Below, piece after piece: positions 1 to 10,781 of a stretch of DNA of 64,000 bases; the stretch's first letter is position 1; every line of letters starts with the position of its first letter. The position numbers and the translations under genes are program-made. This stretch comes from Lasiosphaeria ovina. Lineage: Eukaryota; Ascomycota; Sordariomycetes; Sordariales; Lasiosphaeriaceae. The stretch spans positions 62,001-126,000 of the forward strand of contig JAULSN010000002.1 in the NCBI GenBank assembly GCA_033439765.1, read 5' to 3'. A model generated the notes under the pieces. That model saw only the letters and a program-made list of their open reading frames with translations. It was not told where the DNA came from and did not search any database.

Positions 1-717
1 CAGGCAGGCGGCCAGACATCACGCCCTTCTTCAGTCATCCATCTCCCACGTAATTAGGGACCATTCATAGAAGTGCAATCCGATAATTAATTAGCTTTTC
101 ATTTTTGAGGCACCTGGGCAGAATCTGACACAATTGCTGTTGCTGCTTCGGGTATCGATCGTCTTGGGCGGTGTGATGTGATAATGCTTCAAGGGAAGTG
201 TCTTGATTAGACACGCAAAAATCGAGAGTTCGTTATCGAGTTTGTCTGGATCTAACTAGGGCCATGCAATCAGACTAATTACAGTTGACAGTACTCCAGT
301 GTCAAGTTTGGCCAGTTTCACCACAGTTGGGGGAGGTTAGTGTCAAAACACGCTTTGATTTTGGTGATTAGGGAATGGAGACATGCAAATACCACTTATT
401 AGGTGTAGGTACTTCAACGTGAGTTAAACTTCTTATTTAAGTGATGAATGATCGATACTTGTATCACAGAAAGCAAGGTCATCTCACACCATCGGGTTGT
501 TAGATTTGGTGATTCCAAGATTATTGACCAAAAAAAATGTGCTATCCGCGCCCTGTTTCCACGATCGACTAGCAACCAAATCCCCATAGTTCAGACGGCA
601 ACCCTGTTTCCTCCCGATTTCCAAGAGTTAAGTAGATGGACGCTTCAACAAACGAGAAAGCCAAAACGCTGAGCCAATCACCGACAAACCAATCCATCCC
701 ACCCGTAAGAATCGCAA
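1..717. other. Gene-free left margin
   Basis: AT-rich sequence with no ORF that shows family features. The short ORF at 448-672 has no recognisable motif and no clear start context. I see no RNA gene or repeat here. Confidence 0.5.
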
Positions 718-1227
718 TCAATTGCTGGAAGAAAAGGCAGTAACTATCCCGCCCGAACACTCCTCGCACAGCACATGCGCGTCAACAGAGACAGGGGTGA
801 GAGGGAATGCGTTCTCAAAACGGGCCAGAGCACGTCGGTGGCGGCATTCGAGCGCGACCGCGCCAGCAGCCGCCCGGTCGAGAGAAGCGCGACATTCGGG
901 ACCCTGGCAGGCGATGCCAATGTTGAGCTCCGCTGCCGACAGCGTATAATCACGGCCGTAACCGGCACTGATGACCTCGGCCTGGTTCCAGTGGCCGCAC
1001 ATGCAGCAGGTCCAGCCGGCGAACGACGCCTCGGTGCGCTTGCATTTCGGGCAGTAGGTGCCCGTGTACGGGCCCAGCGGCCGGGGCCTCGCCGGCTCGC
1101 TGCTGTTGTGCGGCGCCGAGCAGATGATGACGGCGCCGTTATTGTGCGTCTTGGCTATAGGGCACAGCCACCACCCGAGCCATTCGTGGCCGCAATTTGC
1201 TCGTTTGAAGCGCGAGTGTTCACACAT
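718..1227 (-). CDS. Small cysteine-rich, zinc-ribbon-like protein
   Basis: A single-exon ORF of 169 residues. I do not recognise a named family. What is visible is a series of paired cysteines typical of zinc-binding knuckles: a Cys-His pair at the N-terminus, then CPKC, CCMC followed by GHW, a Cys-x4-Cys pair (CQGPEC) and CEEC near the C-terminus. It also has Trp-rich spacers (WLGWWLC, GWTCCMCGHW). This WxCxxC style is common in small uncharacterised ascomycete proteins. There is no signal peptide or membrane segment. A TATATA stretch lies about 255 bases upstream on the coding strand (near 1482). The role is unknown, and nothing ties it to the metabolite cluster other than proximity. Confidence 0.6.
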   Translation of the reverse strand: MCEHSRFKRANCGHEWLGWWLCPIAKTHNNGAVIICSAPHNSSEPARPRPLGPYTGTYCPKCKRTEASFAGWTCCMCGHWNQAEVISAGYGRDYTLSAAELNIGIACQGPECRASLDRAAAGAVALECRHRRALARFENAFPLTPVSVDAHVLCEECSGGIVTAFSSSN

Positions 1228-2122
1228 GGCTGGCTTTCTTGCTTGCTTGCTGGGCGTGATTAGTGGGTTGGGGTTCTTGGGGGGAGAGATAATAGAGCAA
1301 GGCGTAAATAGGGGGGGGGGGGGGGGTATCGGTGAAAGGGGGCAACTTACTAGGCGTGGTCGAGATCTTTACAGGGATTTGCTAACTTGAGCCAGCTGAT
1401 TGTGAGGCTGTTCTTCTTGTCAACTGTGGTGGATAACAATGTTCGTGAAAAACGAGCTTCATAGCCTGCAGCGAGCCCGAATATATACTCGAGAAGCTCC
1501 CAACCAAGCGTTAGCGAGTACATTTGACTAGGCCCGACTATGTTTCAAGTTGAAACATGGCAAGAGTTAAAACGTCACAAGCAAGAGTTAGAACGTCACA
1601 AGCAAGAGTTAAAACATCACAAGCAAGAGTTAAAACGTCACAAGCAAGAGTTAAAAAGAAACATCACAAACAAGAGTTAAAACGTCACAAGCAAGAGTCA
1701 GAAGACCTGTAATTGCGATGAGAGAAAGTTGCTTGCCCAATCACCCGAGCCATCGATGGCCTACCAAACAGCAAGGAAGCCCAGCAAAGTCAAGGTCACT
1801 ATTTACACCTTCATATCTGGCATTGGCACGCGTAGTTAGTATTTTGAAGTCTAGTTCGGGAATTTACTGGCCTAAATTATTAGCTCCTGAGCGTCACAGC
1901 TGCCAGCATGGAAGTGGCAATCGGAAATTTCACCCATTCGTTGACCGGCACCAAAACCCAATGACTAAAAAACACACTGAATGTTAAATGTTTGTACTGT
2001 GAAAGGAGCTTCAAAATCAGGTTTTGGTGTCCTGCTTTTGACTTGGCCCATCCGAGCCGTTCTTCAAAACATGATCTCCAACCCAGCCTGAAACTCGCCA
2101 TCACAAGCCTGACTTCGGGAGT
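1228..2122. other. Intergenic region with homopolymer and minisatellite
   Basis: It holds a run of 17 or so G residues near 1311-1327 and the tandem repeat described separately. No convincing gene is present. Confidence 0.5.
1561..1699 (+). repeat. Minisatellite, about 21-bp unit, about 6.5 copies
   Basis: Tandem copies of a unit close to caagagttaaaacgtcacaa, with single-base changes and one copy carrying a 5-base insertion. It lies in the spacer between the cysteine-rich gene and the alcohol dehydrogenase. It contains no long ORF and no unique spacers, so it is a simple tandem array. Confidence 0.9.
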
Positions 2123-3317
2123 TTACTCCATAACAAGGACAGCGCGGAAGCGGACCTTTCCGGTTAGCATCGCCTCTGGAAAGCAAAGTCGTGTTAGCTT
2201 GACCGTCTCTAGTAGACTCGAAAGGGGACCCAAGACAACATACCGTACGCCTCCTGGGCCTTGGACAAAGGGAACCTCTCTATGAGACAGTCGACGCCGT
2301 TGAGCTCGGTAAACGCAATGGTCTCTTCGTTGTCGAGGTGATGGCCACCGGGCCAGGAGTGGACCGACAGGCCGCGCTTGAGCATGACGCCCGTGTCGAC
2401 GGGCACGGCGCCGGGCACGCTGAGGATGAGCAGCTTGCCGCGGACGCCAAGGCCCTTGAGCAGCGGGGTGATGGCGTCGGCAGACGCAGCCGTGGAGATG
2501 GCCAGCGCGGCGGCGCCGAGGGCCTTGAGCTGGTCGCCGATGTCGCCCTTGCTCGAGTCGATGTACTCGTGCGCGCCCAGGTCGCGCGCCCACCGCTCCT
2601 TGTCCGCCCCCCGCGAGATGGCCACGACGCGGTACCCCATGCGCCGCGCGTACTGGATGGCCAGGTGGCCGAGCCCGCCGAGCCCCTGCACCGCGACCGT
2701 CTCGCCAACGGGGATGTCGAGATGCCGCACCGAGTTGAAGACCGACACGCCGGCGCACAGGATGGGCGCGTACTTGGCCGCGTCGACGTGCTCGGGGACG
2801 TGCACTCCGGACTCGGCGCGGATGAGGCAGTATTCGGCGACTTGGTGTGGTGTTAGTGGCGGTGGATGCCTTGGACTGGAGACAGGAAATATCTGATAGG
2901 GAGATAAGAGGGAAAGGGGAAGAAAAAGGACGAGAACTCACACCCGCCATTCTTCGTCTCACCGTTGACAATAGCATTGTCGCACATCTGGAAGTAGCCC
3001 TTCTTGCAGGCGGTGCAGGTGCCGTCGTGGCCGCCGTGCCAGCCGCCGCCGACGCGGCTGCCGACTTTCCAGGTGTTGACATTAACACCGTCGCCCACGG
3101 CGGCGACGCGGCCGATGATCTCGTGGCCGGGGACGAGGGGGAAGCCGCCGCCCATGCCGTCGAACTGGGCGTACATGTCCGAGTAGCACACGCCGCAGGC
3201 CTCGACCTTGATGAGGATCTCGCCCGGGCCCGGCAGCGTCAAGGGGACATCCCCGACGACGAGGGGCTCGCCCTTGACCTTGAAGGCGGCCTGCTTGTAT
3301 GTCTTGGGGAGGGACAT
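2123..3317 (-). CDS. Zinc-dependent alcohol dehydrogenase (MDR family)
   Basis: Three exons on the minus strand (3317-2942, 2840-2244, 2175-2123) give about 341 residues, the normal length for cinnamyl/yeast-type zinc ADHs. The GroES-like half has the catalytic zinc motifs CGVCYSD and GHE and a structural zinc lobe CTACKKGYFQMC. The Rossmann half has GLGGLG for NAD(P) binding. It should interconvert primary or secondary alcohols and aldehydes in the cytosol. I chose the ATG at 3317 (MSLPKTYK) over an upstream in-frame ATG at 3350 because family members start near this point. A TATATAAT stretch about 190 bases upstream (3510-3518) and a GATCC microsatellite at 3424-3440 lie in its promoter. 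It may serve the neighbouring cluster, but it lacks the exact promoter motif shared by the core genes. Confidence 0.88.
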
Positions 3318-5111
3318 GGTGGGGGTTGCTTGGTGGTACGGAGTATGCATGCTAGTCAGGGGTTGGTGTGGGGCTCGACTGTTGTGCCAAGATGTGGTTT
3401 TGGTGTTGGCGATTGTTTCCGATCCGATCCGATCCGATCTGCTTTGCTCGAATGCCGGTGAAGAGGATGTTCATCTCTGCGGTAGTGCTCCACGAGGGAG
3501 CTCGTGGATTATATAGACTCTGGCAGCGGCCGGGCTTTGCGGTGATAGCCTTGGGCAACTCGGAGCAGGCGTGGTGGTGCTGCCGGGATAAGGGACGGTC
3601 GGGGCACTTACAAGAGCCAACGCTCGGAATTACATGCGCTTTCGATGTTCCAATTCCGACGCGGTAAACCCGATTTGGTCGAAAGCACTCGGAGTGGGTA
3701 CCCGTGTTGACCCAACCGGCGTTTTGGTTGGCTGTGTAAGGTTGGGTTAAGAGTGACATCAACCATCTTAAATTGTTAGGCGCGTTTCTCGGTCTTCTCT
3801 AGCGGAGGGCGTGATCTGACCGTTGTAATGGGATTTAGATTGAGATCGTATTGAGAAGCGCCAAAGCTAGGGCGCAAACCTCGTAAATGTTTCGAAAAGG
3901 ATGGAAAGAAACGAAGCTAGCTTGCCCAATTACTTGGCGATAATTGCCGGCGTTCATCGTGATGGTCTAGCCTAGTGACTTCCCGGCATACGCTAAGCTG
4001 GCCCTGCGTGAAGTATCCGTATTCCGTACAGTACTTACCGTACAACGAAAAACTCACTCCTTAACCGAGCTAGGTATCTCAGACTCAACCAACGCCGCGT
4101 TACCTGGGCTGCATCAATTGCATACGGATGCCATGCGCAAAGTAAAAGCACTGGATCCTGAATCCTTCTTGGTCAGCACAAAGCAAGACGTGGAAAGTTG
4201 CTGTTGGTCTTTGCAGCCTCGAAGTGTTGCCTTTGCATCCCCACCTATTCTGGGCACTTGTATGTGCTGTGAGTGGCTGCAGGTGACCAAGGACGGTGTT
4301 GGTAATACGCGTATCCAACTGGGCGGGTGGTCGGGGGCCAAAGTGCTGTTGGAACGCCCCCGACTGTTCACTGTCCGTACTAAGTTATTATTAATCACTG
4401 GTACTTGACCACAAGAAATACCTATTCTGGCTGTTGTTGTACGCATTAGGGCGATATTTCGGAAGGGGCTCGAGAGTGTTTCATTATTATTGTGCAGGGG
4501 AGGCATTATCAGGTGTTGCCTATGGCGTGGTGTGGTCATCTTACAGCCAGGGCAGTCTTTGACAAAATTCTCCGGCGTTGGTTTACACAGTGGGGCCTGT
4601 AACATGGAGCTGGCAACCTGGAACCTGTTCCGAGTTTGTGACGTTGGCTTAATAACGACTTACCTTAGATTCATCTCGAGTTCTTGATAAGATGGAAGGT
4701 CCTACACGTGTGCGCAATCCTCGAAGGTTCGAAGGCAAAGTGCCCCACCAACACAGGAAAGATCGACCCGCTAACGAATCCCGTTGTGGGCCGCCGTTCG
4801 TGTTGTGCAAGTCGGCGGGGGCAAATGGAGGATTCAATTTTAGGTAGCACTGCCCTATCACGGCGGGCTTCCCCAGCGCTTCGCCAAACCTGGAGCAAGT
4901 CTGGGCAGTTTCCACCTTTTCACCAACAGACAGCGCCGCTATGCAGTCTGCACACCGCACCCGCACCCGCACCCGCACCTGCCTTCCAGGTTGATAGCTG
5001 CGTTTCTGTTTTCTGACTTATCTCCACCAGTGCGACTGAGGTGACCCGCCTGGGCTGGACAGTGACCAGAACCGACATCAAGGATTGAGCCAACAGCTTG
5101 TTCTCTCGGCA
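3318..5111. other. Intergenic region, divergent promoters
   Basis: About 1.8 kb between the ADH and the AflR-like regulator, which point away from each other. It contains a (GATCC)n microsatellite near 3424 and a CCGCAC hexamer repeat near 4956-4980. Partial matches to the cluster motif occur at about 3665 (TAAACCCGAT) and 3710 (CCCAACCGGCG). The small ORFs here (such as 4114-4605 minus) look random. Confidence 0.45.
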
Positions 5112-6814
5112 ATGTTCATCACGCTGAAGAGTTCGGGTGGACGCAAGGAAGGGTCCGGCGGCGGCGGGTTCGAACAGGTCGCCCAGCGACATGCTGGTGG
5201 CGCCAACGGTCGCTCTCGCCCACCTCGTCGGTCCGCTTGCGTTGCATGCCAGAAGAACAAGGTATGTACAGTACCTCAGCTATTGCACATTGTGTTCAAA
5301 TTTGTCATCCCATTCATTCATTCGTGACCCGGCTTGGTTTAGCCTTGTACTCATCACCCCAAGTCCCATTTCATCCCGTTTTGGCTGTTGCCAGTGCTGT
5401 CGAGAATGAATGAGAGCCAGCGCCTTACTCACAACCCCTTACCGAATAGCTTCGGTGCACCGGCTGTCCCAGAAATTGCGACCGCTGTCAGGCCCGAGCA
5501 CTTGACTGTGTATTGCCGGCGACGGCCGCGAGACGCCGCCCTAACTCGTCGTCGACTCTCACTTGGCAATACGAGTCTGTCGAGGCCCGGGACGAAGCCC
5601 TCGATGGCATCCAGCCGCCCCCCAAGTCACCTACCCTCCATCCTCAAGGAAGAGACCCAGTATTACCAAACAACCCGACAGATAATGACATGCCGGCTGC
5701 CGATTTCCTCAACTGTGGGTCCAGATCCGCAACCCCTCTCCCCCTTTAGATGAAATCCCAAATGAGGGCATGCCGCATACTCACTGCCGCTTCTGTAGTT
5801 GATGGCGAGGGCTTCGATGCCGACATCGGAGATCTGGGGTTAGGTAACTCGTCGTTTGATTTCCGCATGACATCCCCTGTGGCCGATATGAATGCGGCAA
5901 GGGGGAGCCCTCCCGAGAACCAACTCTTTCACAACGATTATTTCCGAGACCAGAGTTCTCACCATGGAAGGTCGCTGCCCAGCGAGTCTGGCAAGAACCA
6001 GGAACAACCCTTGGTCGCCGGCCACGCCTTGCAGGCCACGTCAGATTTCGACGTTCCGCTAGACTCAAGTGAAGCATTAGCAAATTCAGGATCCTGCTCA
6101 TGTTTGGGTGACGCGGTCCGCGTTGTTCAGCAACTCGAAGACGACGAGTTCCATACCTCCACTTTGTCACTCGACATGGTGCTCCAGTTGCAGAAGTGGC
6201 TCATCTTCCAGTGCTGCAACGTTCTCGACTGCCCGAAATGCGCCTCTCTCCCCACAGTGCATGCTATGGTTCTGATCATCTGCGACCGCATGTCTGAGAT
6301 GTTCGAGTGCATCAGCACCCGAATCAGACTAGCCGCCGCCGTGATCATGTCCCTGTCGCCGGCTGCCGGCTCGAGCAGCAGCAAGTCGGCGTCGCCCGAG
6401 AACTCGGAATCTCCCGATTCCTTGAACGCCGCCATAGGCACTGGGACTGCTTACATTCTGACGTTGGAGCAACAGGCTGCGATGAACTGGAACAACACGC
6501 CCTCGAACCCACAGCTCTTCTCCAGCACGTCTGGGGGCCCTGCAGTGTCTGCCGCGTGCAATCCTCTCCTGTTTTCGAACGAGTTTCGAGCCCAGTACTC
6601 GGACGAAGAACAGATACACATAATGCGCGTGTTATTGAAGCTTCAGATCAGGAATTTTCGGCAGCTGCTTCTTCGTGTCGAACGCGCAGGCGAGGCCCAG
6701 GGCAGTCAAGCGCGGAGGGCCAAGGTGCAATCGATGACGGCGCGTGTCGACAAGGCGTCAACGAGTATTAATGGCACATTGGAAATTATTTTTCAAACCT
6801 TTCTGGGTAGATAA
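5112..6814 (+). CDS. AflR-like Zn2Cys6 transcription factor
   Basis: Three exons (5112-5261, 5450-5714, 5799-6814) give about 476 residues. The zinc cluster is interrupted by intron 1. Splicing 5261 to 5450 restores a textbook pattern, CVACQKNKLRC then CDRC then C six residues later, with the same spacing as AflR. The C-terminal half carries the AflR-type regulatory domain: a CSCL motif, an S-L-D-M-V-L-Q-L-Q-K helix (near 6165-6195), then FQCCNVLDCPKC. It is a nuclear activator expected to bind DNA as a dimer and control a polyketide cluster. The first reading frame runs back to a TTG at 5085, but 5112 is the first ATG. The coding sequence is intact. Its targets could include the shared promoter motif found further right, although that motif is absent from its own promoter and from those of the next two genes. 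Confidence 0.85.
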
Positions 6815-7716
6815 AGACGCGGCCTATGGTCCCGGTTGATTATTTATGTTGGATGATAAAGGGGCGTTTGGCCATTTTTGCAGAATAGAATACTTCGCAG
6901 GCTATGCTTCACAGGCTGGATAGATGTTTAAAGACATTACTGCTTTTCTCATTATTATCTTCCATCTAGAGCTGTGATCACTTATGCGGCAGTCCCAGTG
7001 TGGGAATAACACCAGTCACTGGATTGTATTACTTTTTTTTCATATTTGACAAACACAACTGAACCGTCTCGTGCAAGGCCGCAGCACTTCACAGAGCCCA
7101 GTGACTCCAACCAGCCCAAGCCCCCTTGTTTACGGGACCAACAGTGAAGTGTCGAATCCAAAAAGGGGGCAGGAAGGAAGGAAGCGGGGGTCTTACAAAT
7201 CGCCCATTCAGGATTCCCTTCATCCCCAACACGGCAATATTGTCGGGATTGCCTCTTTGGGCTTAGCGGGATCTGTGTTAGGGTGCGCATGCAAGATGGA
7301 CCCCTGAGAGCCTTTCGAGAATGCTAATACCGGAATAGGAAATGTGTTTCTGGTTTGGAGACTGCCGCCGCGATGCAGCGTGTTTAGCGCTGATTGCCAA
7401 TAGAAGCTGCGTTACCAACCCACACCCCGTAGTCAAAAGAGTACCTATGTGATGTTGATCATCATTGACGCTTCCACAAGCTATGGTACCACTACCTAGC
7501 CAGGCTTGCGGAATAATTCCGACCTCGTCTCGAACATTCTCAGAGAAATTGGAATCAACATGTTGTCTCTTTGGTTTTCTTTTCAATTTTCTCAATATCC
7601 TCTATATACACCCGTCGGCTTCGTTTCTCAAGAACCTCCCAGTTACCTACTTACCTACCTAGCCCAATACACAACAAAAACAGTTTGAACCGGCTTCACC
7701 CCAACCGGCCACCGCC
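6815..7716. other. Promoter region of the MFS gene
   Basis: It is AT-rich with no gene. A TATA-like CTCTATATAC lies at about 7600-7609, roughly 115 bases before the MFS start codon, followed by a pyrimidine-rich and ACC-repeat leader (TACCTACTTACCTACCT). The cluster motif AAACCCRCCGG was not found. Confidence 0.45.
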
Positions 7717-9837
7717 ATGTCCACCACGCTAACCTTGGGTATGGAAAAGCACGCCGAGGCGTCCTCGGTTGCGATCCCCGGCCCGGACGGCTACCATTCG
7801 TCCGATTCATCCAAACTCGAAGCAAATGCCACCCCTCTCGGAGACGGCACGGGCAACAATAGCTTGGCAGCTGGACCCGCTGGGGATATTCCTGCTTCGC
7901 CAAGAAGCGTCCACGGCATCAAGGTGAGAAGAGGCAGAACTAGGCTCTTCGTTGGCGGATACTGGCTGAATCAAGGCTCTTTTGCTGACTGTTTGTGGGG
8001 TGCTTGGTTGGTTGATTAGTGGGCGCTGGTGGTCGTCTCCATCCTGTCCAGCATCTTCCTGCACTCGCTCGACAACACGGTCGTCGCCGACATCACGCCC
8101 GCCGCCGTCAACGCGTTTGGCGACGTCCTGAAGCTGCCGTGGCTGTCTGTGGGGTGAGTATTCCTATTGTCTATTGTCTATCTCACGCCCCCCCTTTTCC
8201 GCACCCAAACACTTGATGACCACCGCACCGTAGCTGACCAGCCCGTACAACCAGTTTCCTCCTCGGCAGCGCCGTCGGCGTGTTGCCGTTCGGCAAGCTG
8301 TACGGGCTGTTCAACGCCAAGTGGCTGTACCTCGGCTCGCTGGTCGTGTTCAACGGCGGGTCTGCGCTGTGCGGCGGCGCGCCCAACATGGACGCTCTGA
8401 TCGCGGGGCGCGTGGTGGCCGGCCTTGGCGGCATCGGCCTGTACCTCGGCGTCATGACGCTGCTGTCGGTCAGCACGTCGGACCGCGAGCGCCCGGGCTA
8501 TTTAAGTTTTGTCGGGCTCGTCTGGGGCGTCGGTACCGTGCTGGGTCCTGTGGTGGGCGGCGCCTTTGTCGAGTCGCCGGCTACGTGGCGCTGGGCATTT
8601 TATATCAACTTGTGTGTGGGCGGTTTGTTCGCGCCTGTCTACGTGTTCCTACTACCGCCATTCGAGCCGCGCAGGGGCGCGCCCGCGGCGGCGTTGCTGC
8701 GCGAGATCGATGTTATGGGTACGATTCTTGGTGCGGGTGCCATCATGACGCTCGTTATGGCCATCAACCTGGGCGGCGCGCTGTACGCGTGGGGCAGCGC
8801 GCAGATTATCGCGCTGTTCGTTGTGTCGTTTGCGCTGTTCGCCGTCTTCGGCGTCCAGCAGAGCTACGCCGTCTTCACCTCGCGCGCCGCGCGCATCTTC
8901 CCCGCCCACTTCCTGCGCAACTGGAACGCCGTGCTGCTGTTCTGCTGTGCCGCCGCCGTCAACTGCTCCTGTTTTATTCCTATTTATTACATACCGCTGT
9001 ATTTCCAGTTCTCGCGCGGGGATAGCGCCATCGAGGCCGCCGTGCGTTTGCTGCCGCTCATCTTTGTGCTCAGCGCCACGATTCTGGCTAGTGGCCACTT
9101 CATGGCGAGGTTAAACTACTTCCAGCCCTGGTACATTGCCGGAAGTGCGTTGACGCTTGTGGGCGGTGTTTTGATGTGTGAGTTGGCCTTGTTTACAAAC
9201 ACCCCCTTTGCCCCCTTTTTTTTCCGTTGAGAAGCACCCGCTGACAGACACGCTGGGTTGGAAACAAACAGCACGCATCGACGCGAACACGCTGACTGCG
9301 CGCATCTACGGCTTCGAGATCCTCGTCGGCGTCGGCAGCGGCTGCAGCGTGCAGGCCGGGTACGCGGTGATCCAGGCGGTAGTGCCGGCAGCCGAGGTGT
9401 CGTATGCTATTAGTTATATGATGCTGGCGCAGATGAGCGGCATCGCCTTCGGGCTGGCCATCTCGGGCGCCGTCTTCGTCAACGGCGCCGTCGAGCGCCT
9501 CGCTGCCGTCCTCGGCGACGGCGTGCCCCGCGACCAGCTGCAGCTAGCCATCTCCGGCTCCAGTGGCGAGTACCTCGCGCGGTTCCCGCCCGAGGTACGC
9601 GCCGCTGCCATGGCGGCCGTCGTCACGGCGCTGCGGGCCGTATTCATTCCCGTCTATGTCGGCGCCGCTGTTAGCTTGTTGCTTTCGGTTTGCTTCACTG
9701 TGAGTCTTTGTTTTTCTTCTTTTTTCCTATTAATTAGTTGTCGAGGTGTTCTCTGCCTTCTTTCTCGCAAGCTGACCTTTTTCACCACACCACAGCAAAG
9801 GAAACTGTACAAGAACGCTGTTGCCGTTGCCGCATGA
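7717..9837 (+). CDS. MFS drug:H+ antiporter, DHA2 (14-TM) type
   Basis: Five exons (7717-7923, 8020-8153, 8255-9177, 9272-9699, 9796-9837) encode about 577 residues. A polar cytosolic N-terminus of about 70 residues precedes the first membrane helix (WALVVVSILSSIFLHSLDNT). Diagnostic motifs are LDNTVVADITPA after TM1, GRVVAGLGGIG (motif B region) and the antiporter motif C region GTVLGPVVGGAFV. The C-terminal ARIYGFEILVGVGSG helix is typical of fungal toxin and efflux pumps. The inferred role is proton-coupled export of the cluster product or self-protection at the plasma membrane. It is divergent in regulation from the core genes, because the shared promoter motif is absent. Confidence 0.9.
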
Positions 9838-10781
9838 TTAGGCCAAGTCAACACCAAAGGTATTGAAGCTTTTGGCGTCGAATTGCCGTTCAAGTCCGTC
9901 TTTGAAGGAGAGGCCGGCCTAACCTATCCACCAAGTTGGTAAGATACAGTTGGGTTCCCCATTGCGACTAGGTTGGACCATTTTGGCTTTTGAGACGTTG
10001 TTAATAGATAAGCTAATAAGAACGAAGTAAATAATTATCTATATAGAAATAGGGATAGAATTCCCCAAGATGGGCAAAATCTAATAGTCATTAGCAAAAA
10101 AAGATACGCGTAACGTTATAATGGGTACCTCTAGTATATATATATTATTTTCTGTTAGCTCGGCATCATTGTTCGACCTTGCACGAAATGTTGAACGGCG
10201 ATATTTTGTGGACTGCCTGACCTTCTTAGTCACCCCCATAACGTTTTCTGACCAAGTCCGTTACTATGACCCTTAAAAGCTGCCATTGGCCAATTTACGC
10301 CACTACCTACGTAAATACGAAGGTTCAGACGTGGCGTTCTGGACTTTCCACTGGTGAGGTATGTACTGTGCCAAGATATCTGCCCTTACTAATGGCAACA
10401 TCTTCACCAATTATTTCCTTTCTTCCTTCCTTATCTCATTCCTTCCTTCCCTTCCTCTAAAATTAGTGGATGGTTACCAATCAGGAGCCTACAACTATCC
10501 TTAAGGATTCCGACCCTCGCCTTGCCGGCGTTGCCGGCCTTGGCGGCAAGATAGGTCAGACAGGCCAGCGAATCGCACTTTGCAGCGATAGATGCAGAGA
10601 GAAGGCGTAGTGGCTGGCTGTACGAAAGCCGGGACCTGGCCCAGCCATGGACCCATATTAGTCGAATACTATAATGACCGACTGCTTTGACTCAAAGACG
10701 GACGATGAACGACAAGGCGAACTTGAGCTCCTCTCTAAAAACAGAACGATTCGGCCTAATTAGAGGCATAAGACACGCTCG
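9838..10781. other. Intergenic region, MFS to adenylation gene
   Basis: AT-rich with no gene. Pyrimidine-rich repeats (TTCCTTCC) occur near 10420-10460 and GCCGG repeats near 10523-10545. Nothing else was recognised. Confidence 0.45.

Noticed and set aside
1561..1699. CRISPR-like array
   Set aside because: Units are adjacent with no unique spacers, and the genome is fungal. It is a minisatellite.
4114..4605. 163-codon minus-strand ORF
   Set aside because: No compositional or motif support, and it overlaps equally long ORFs on the other strand in AT-rich DNA.
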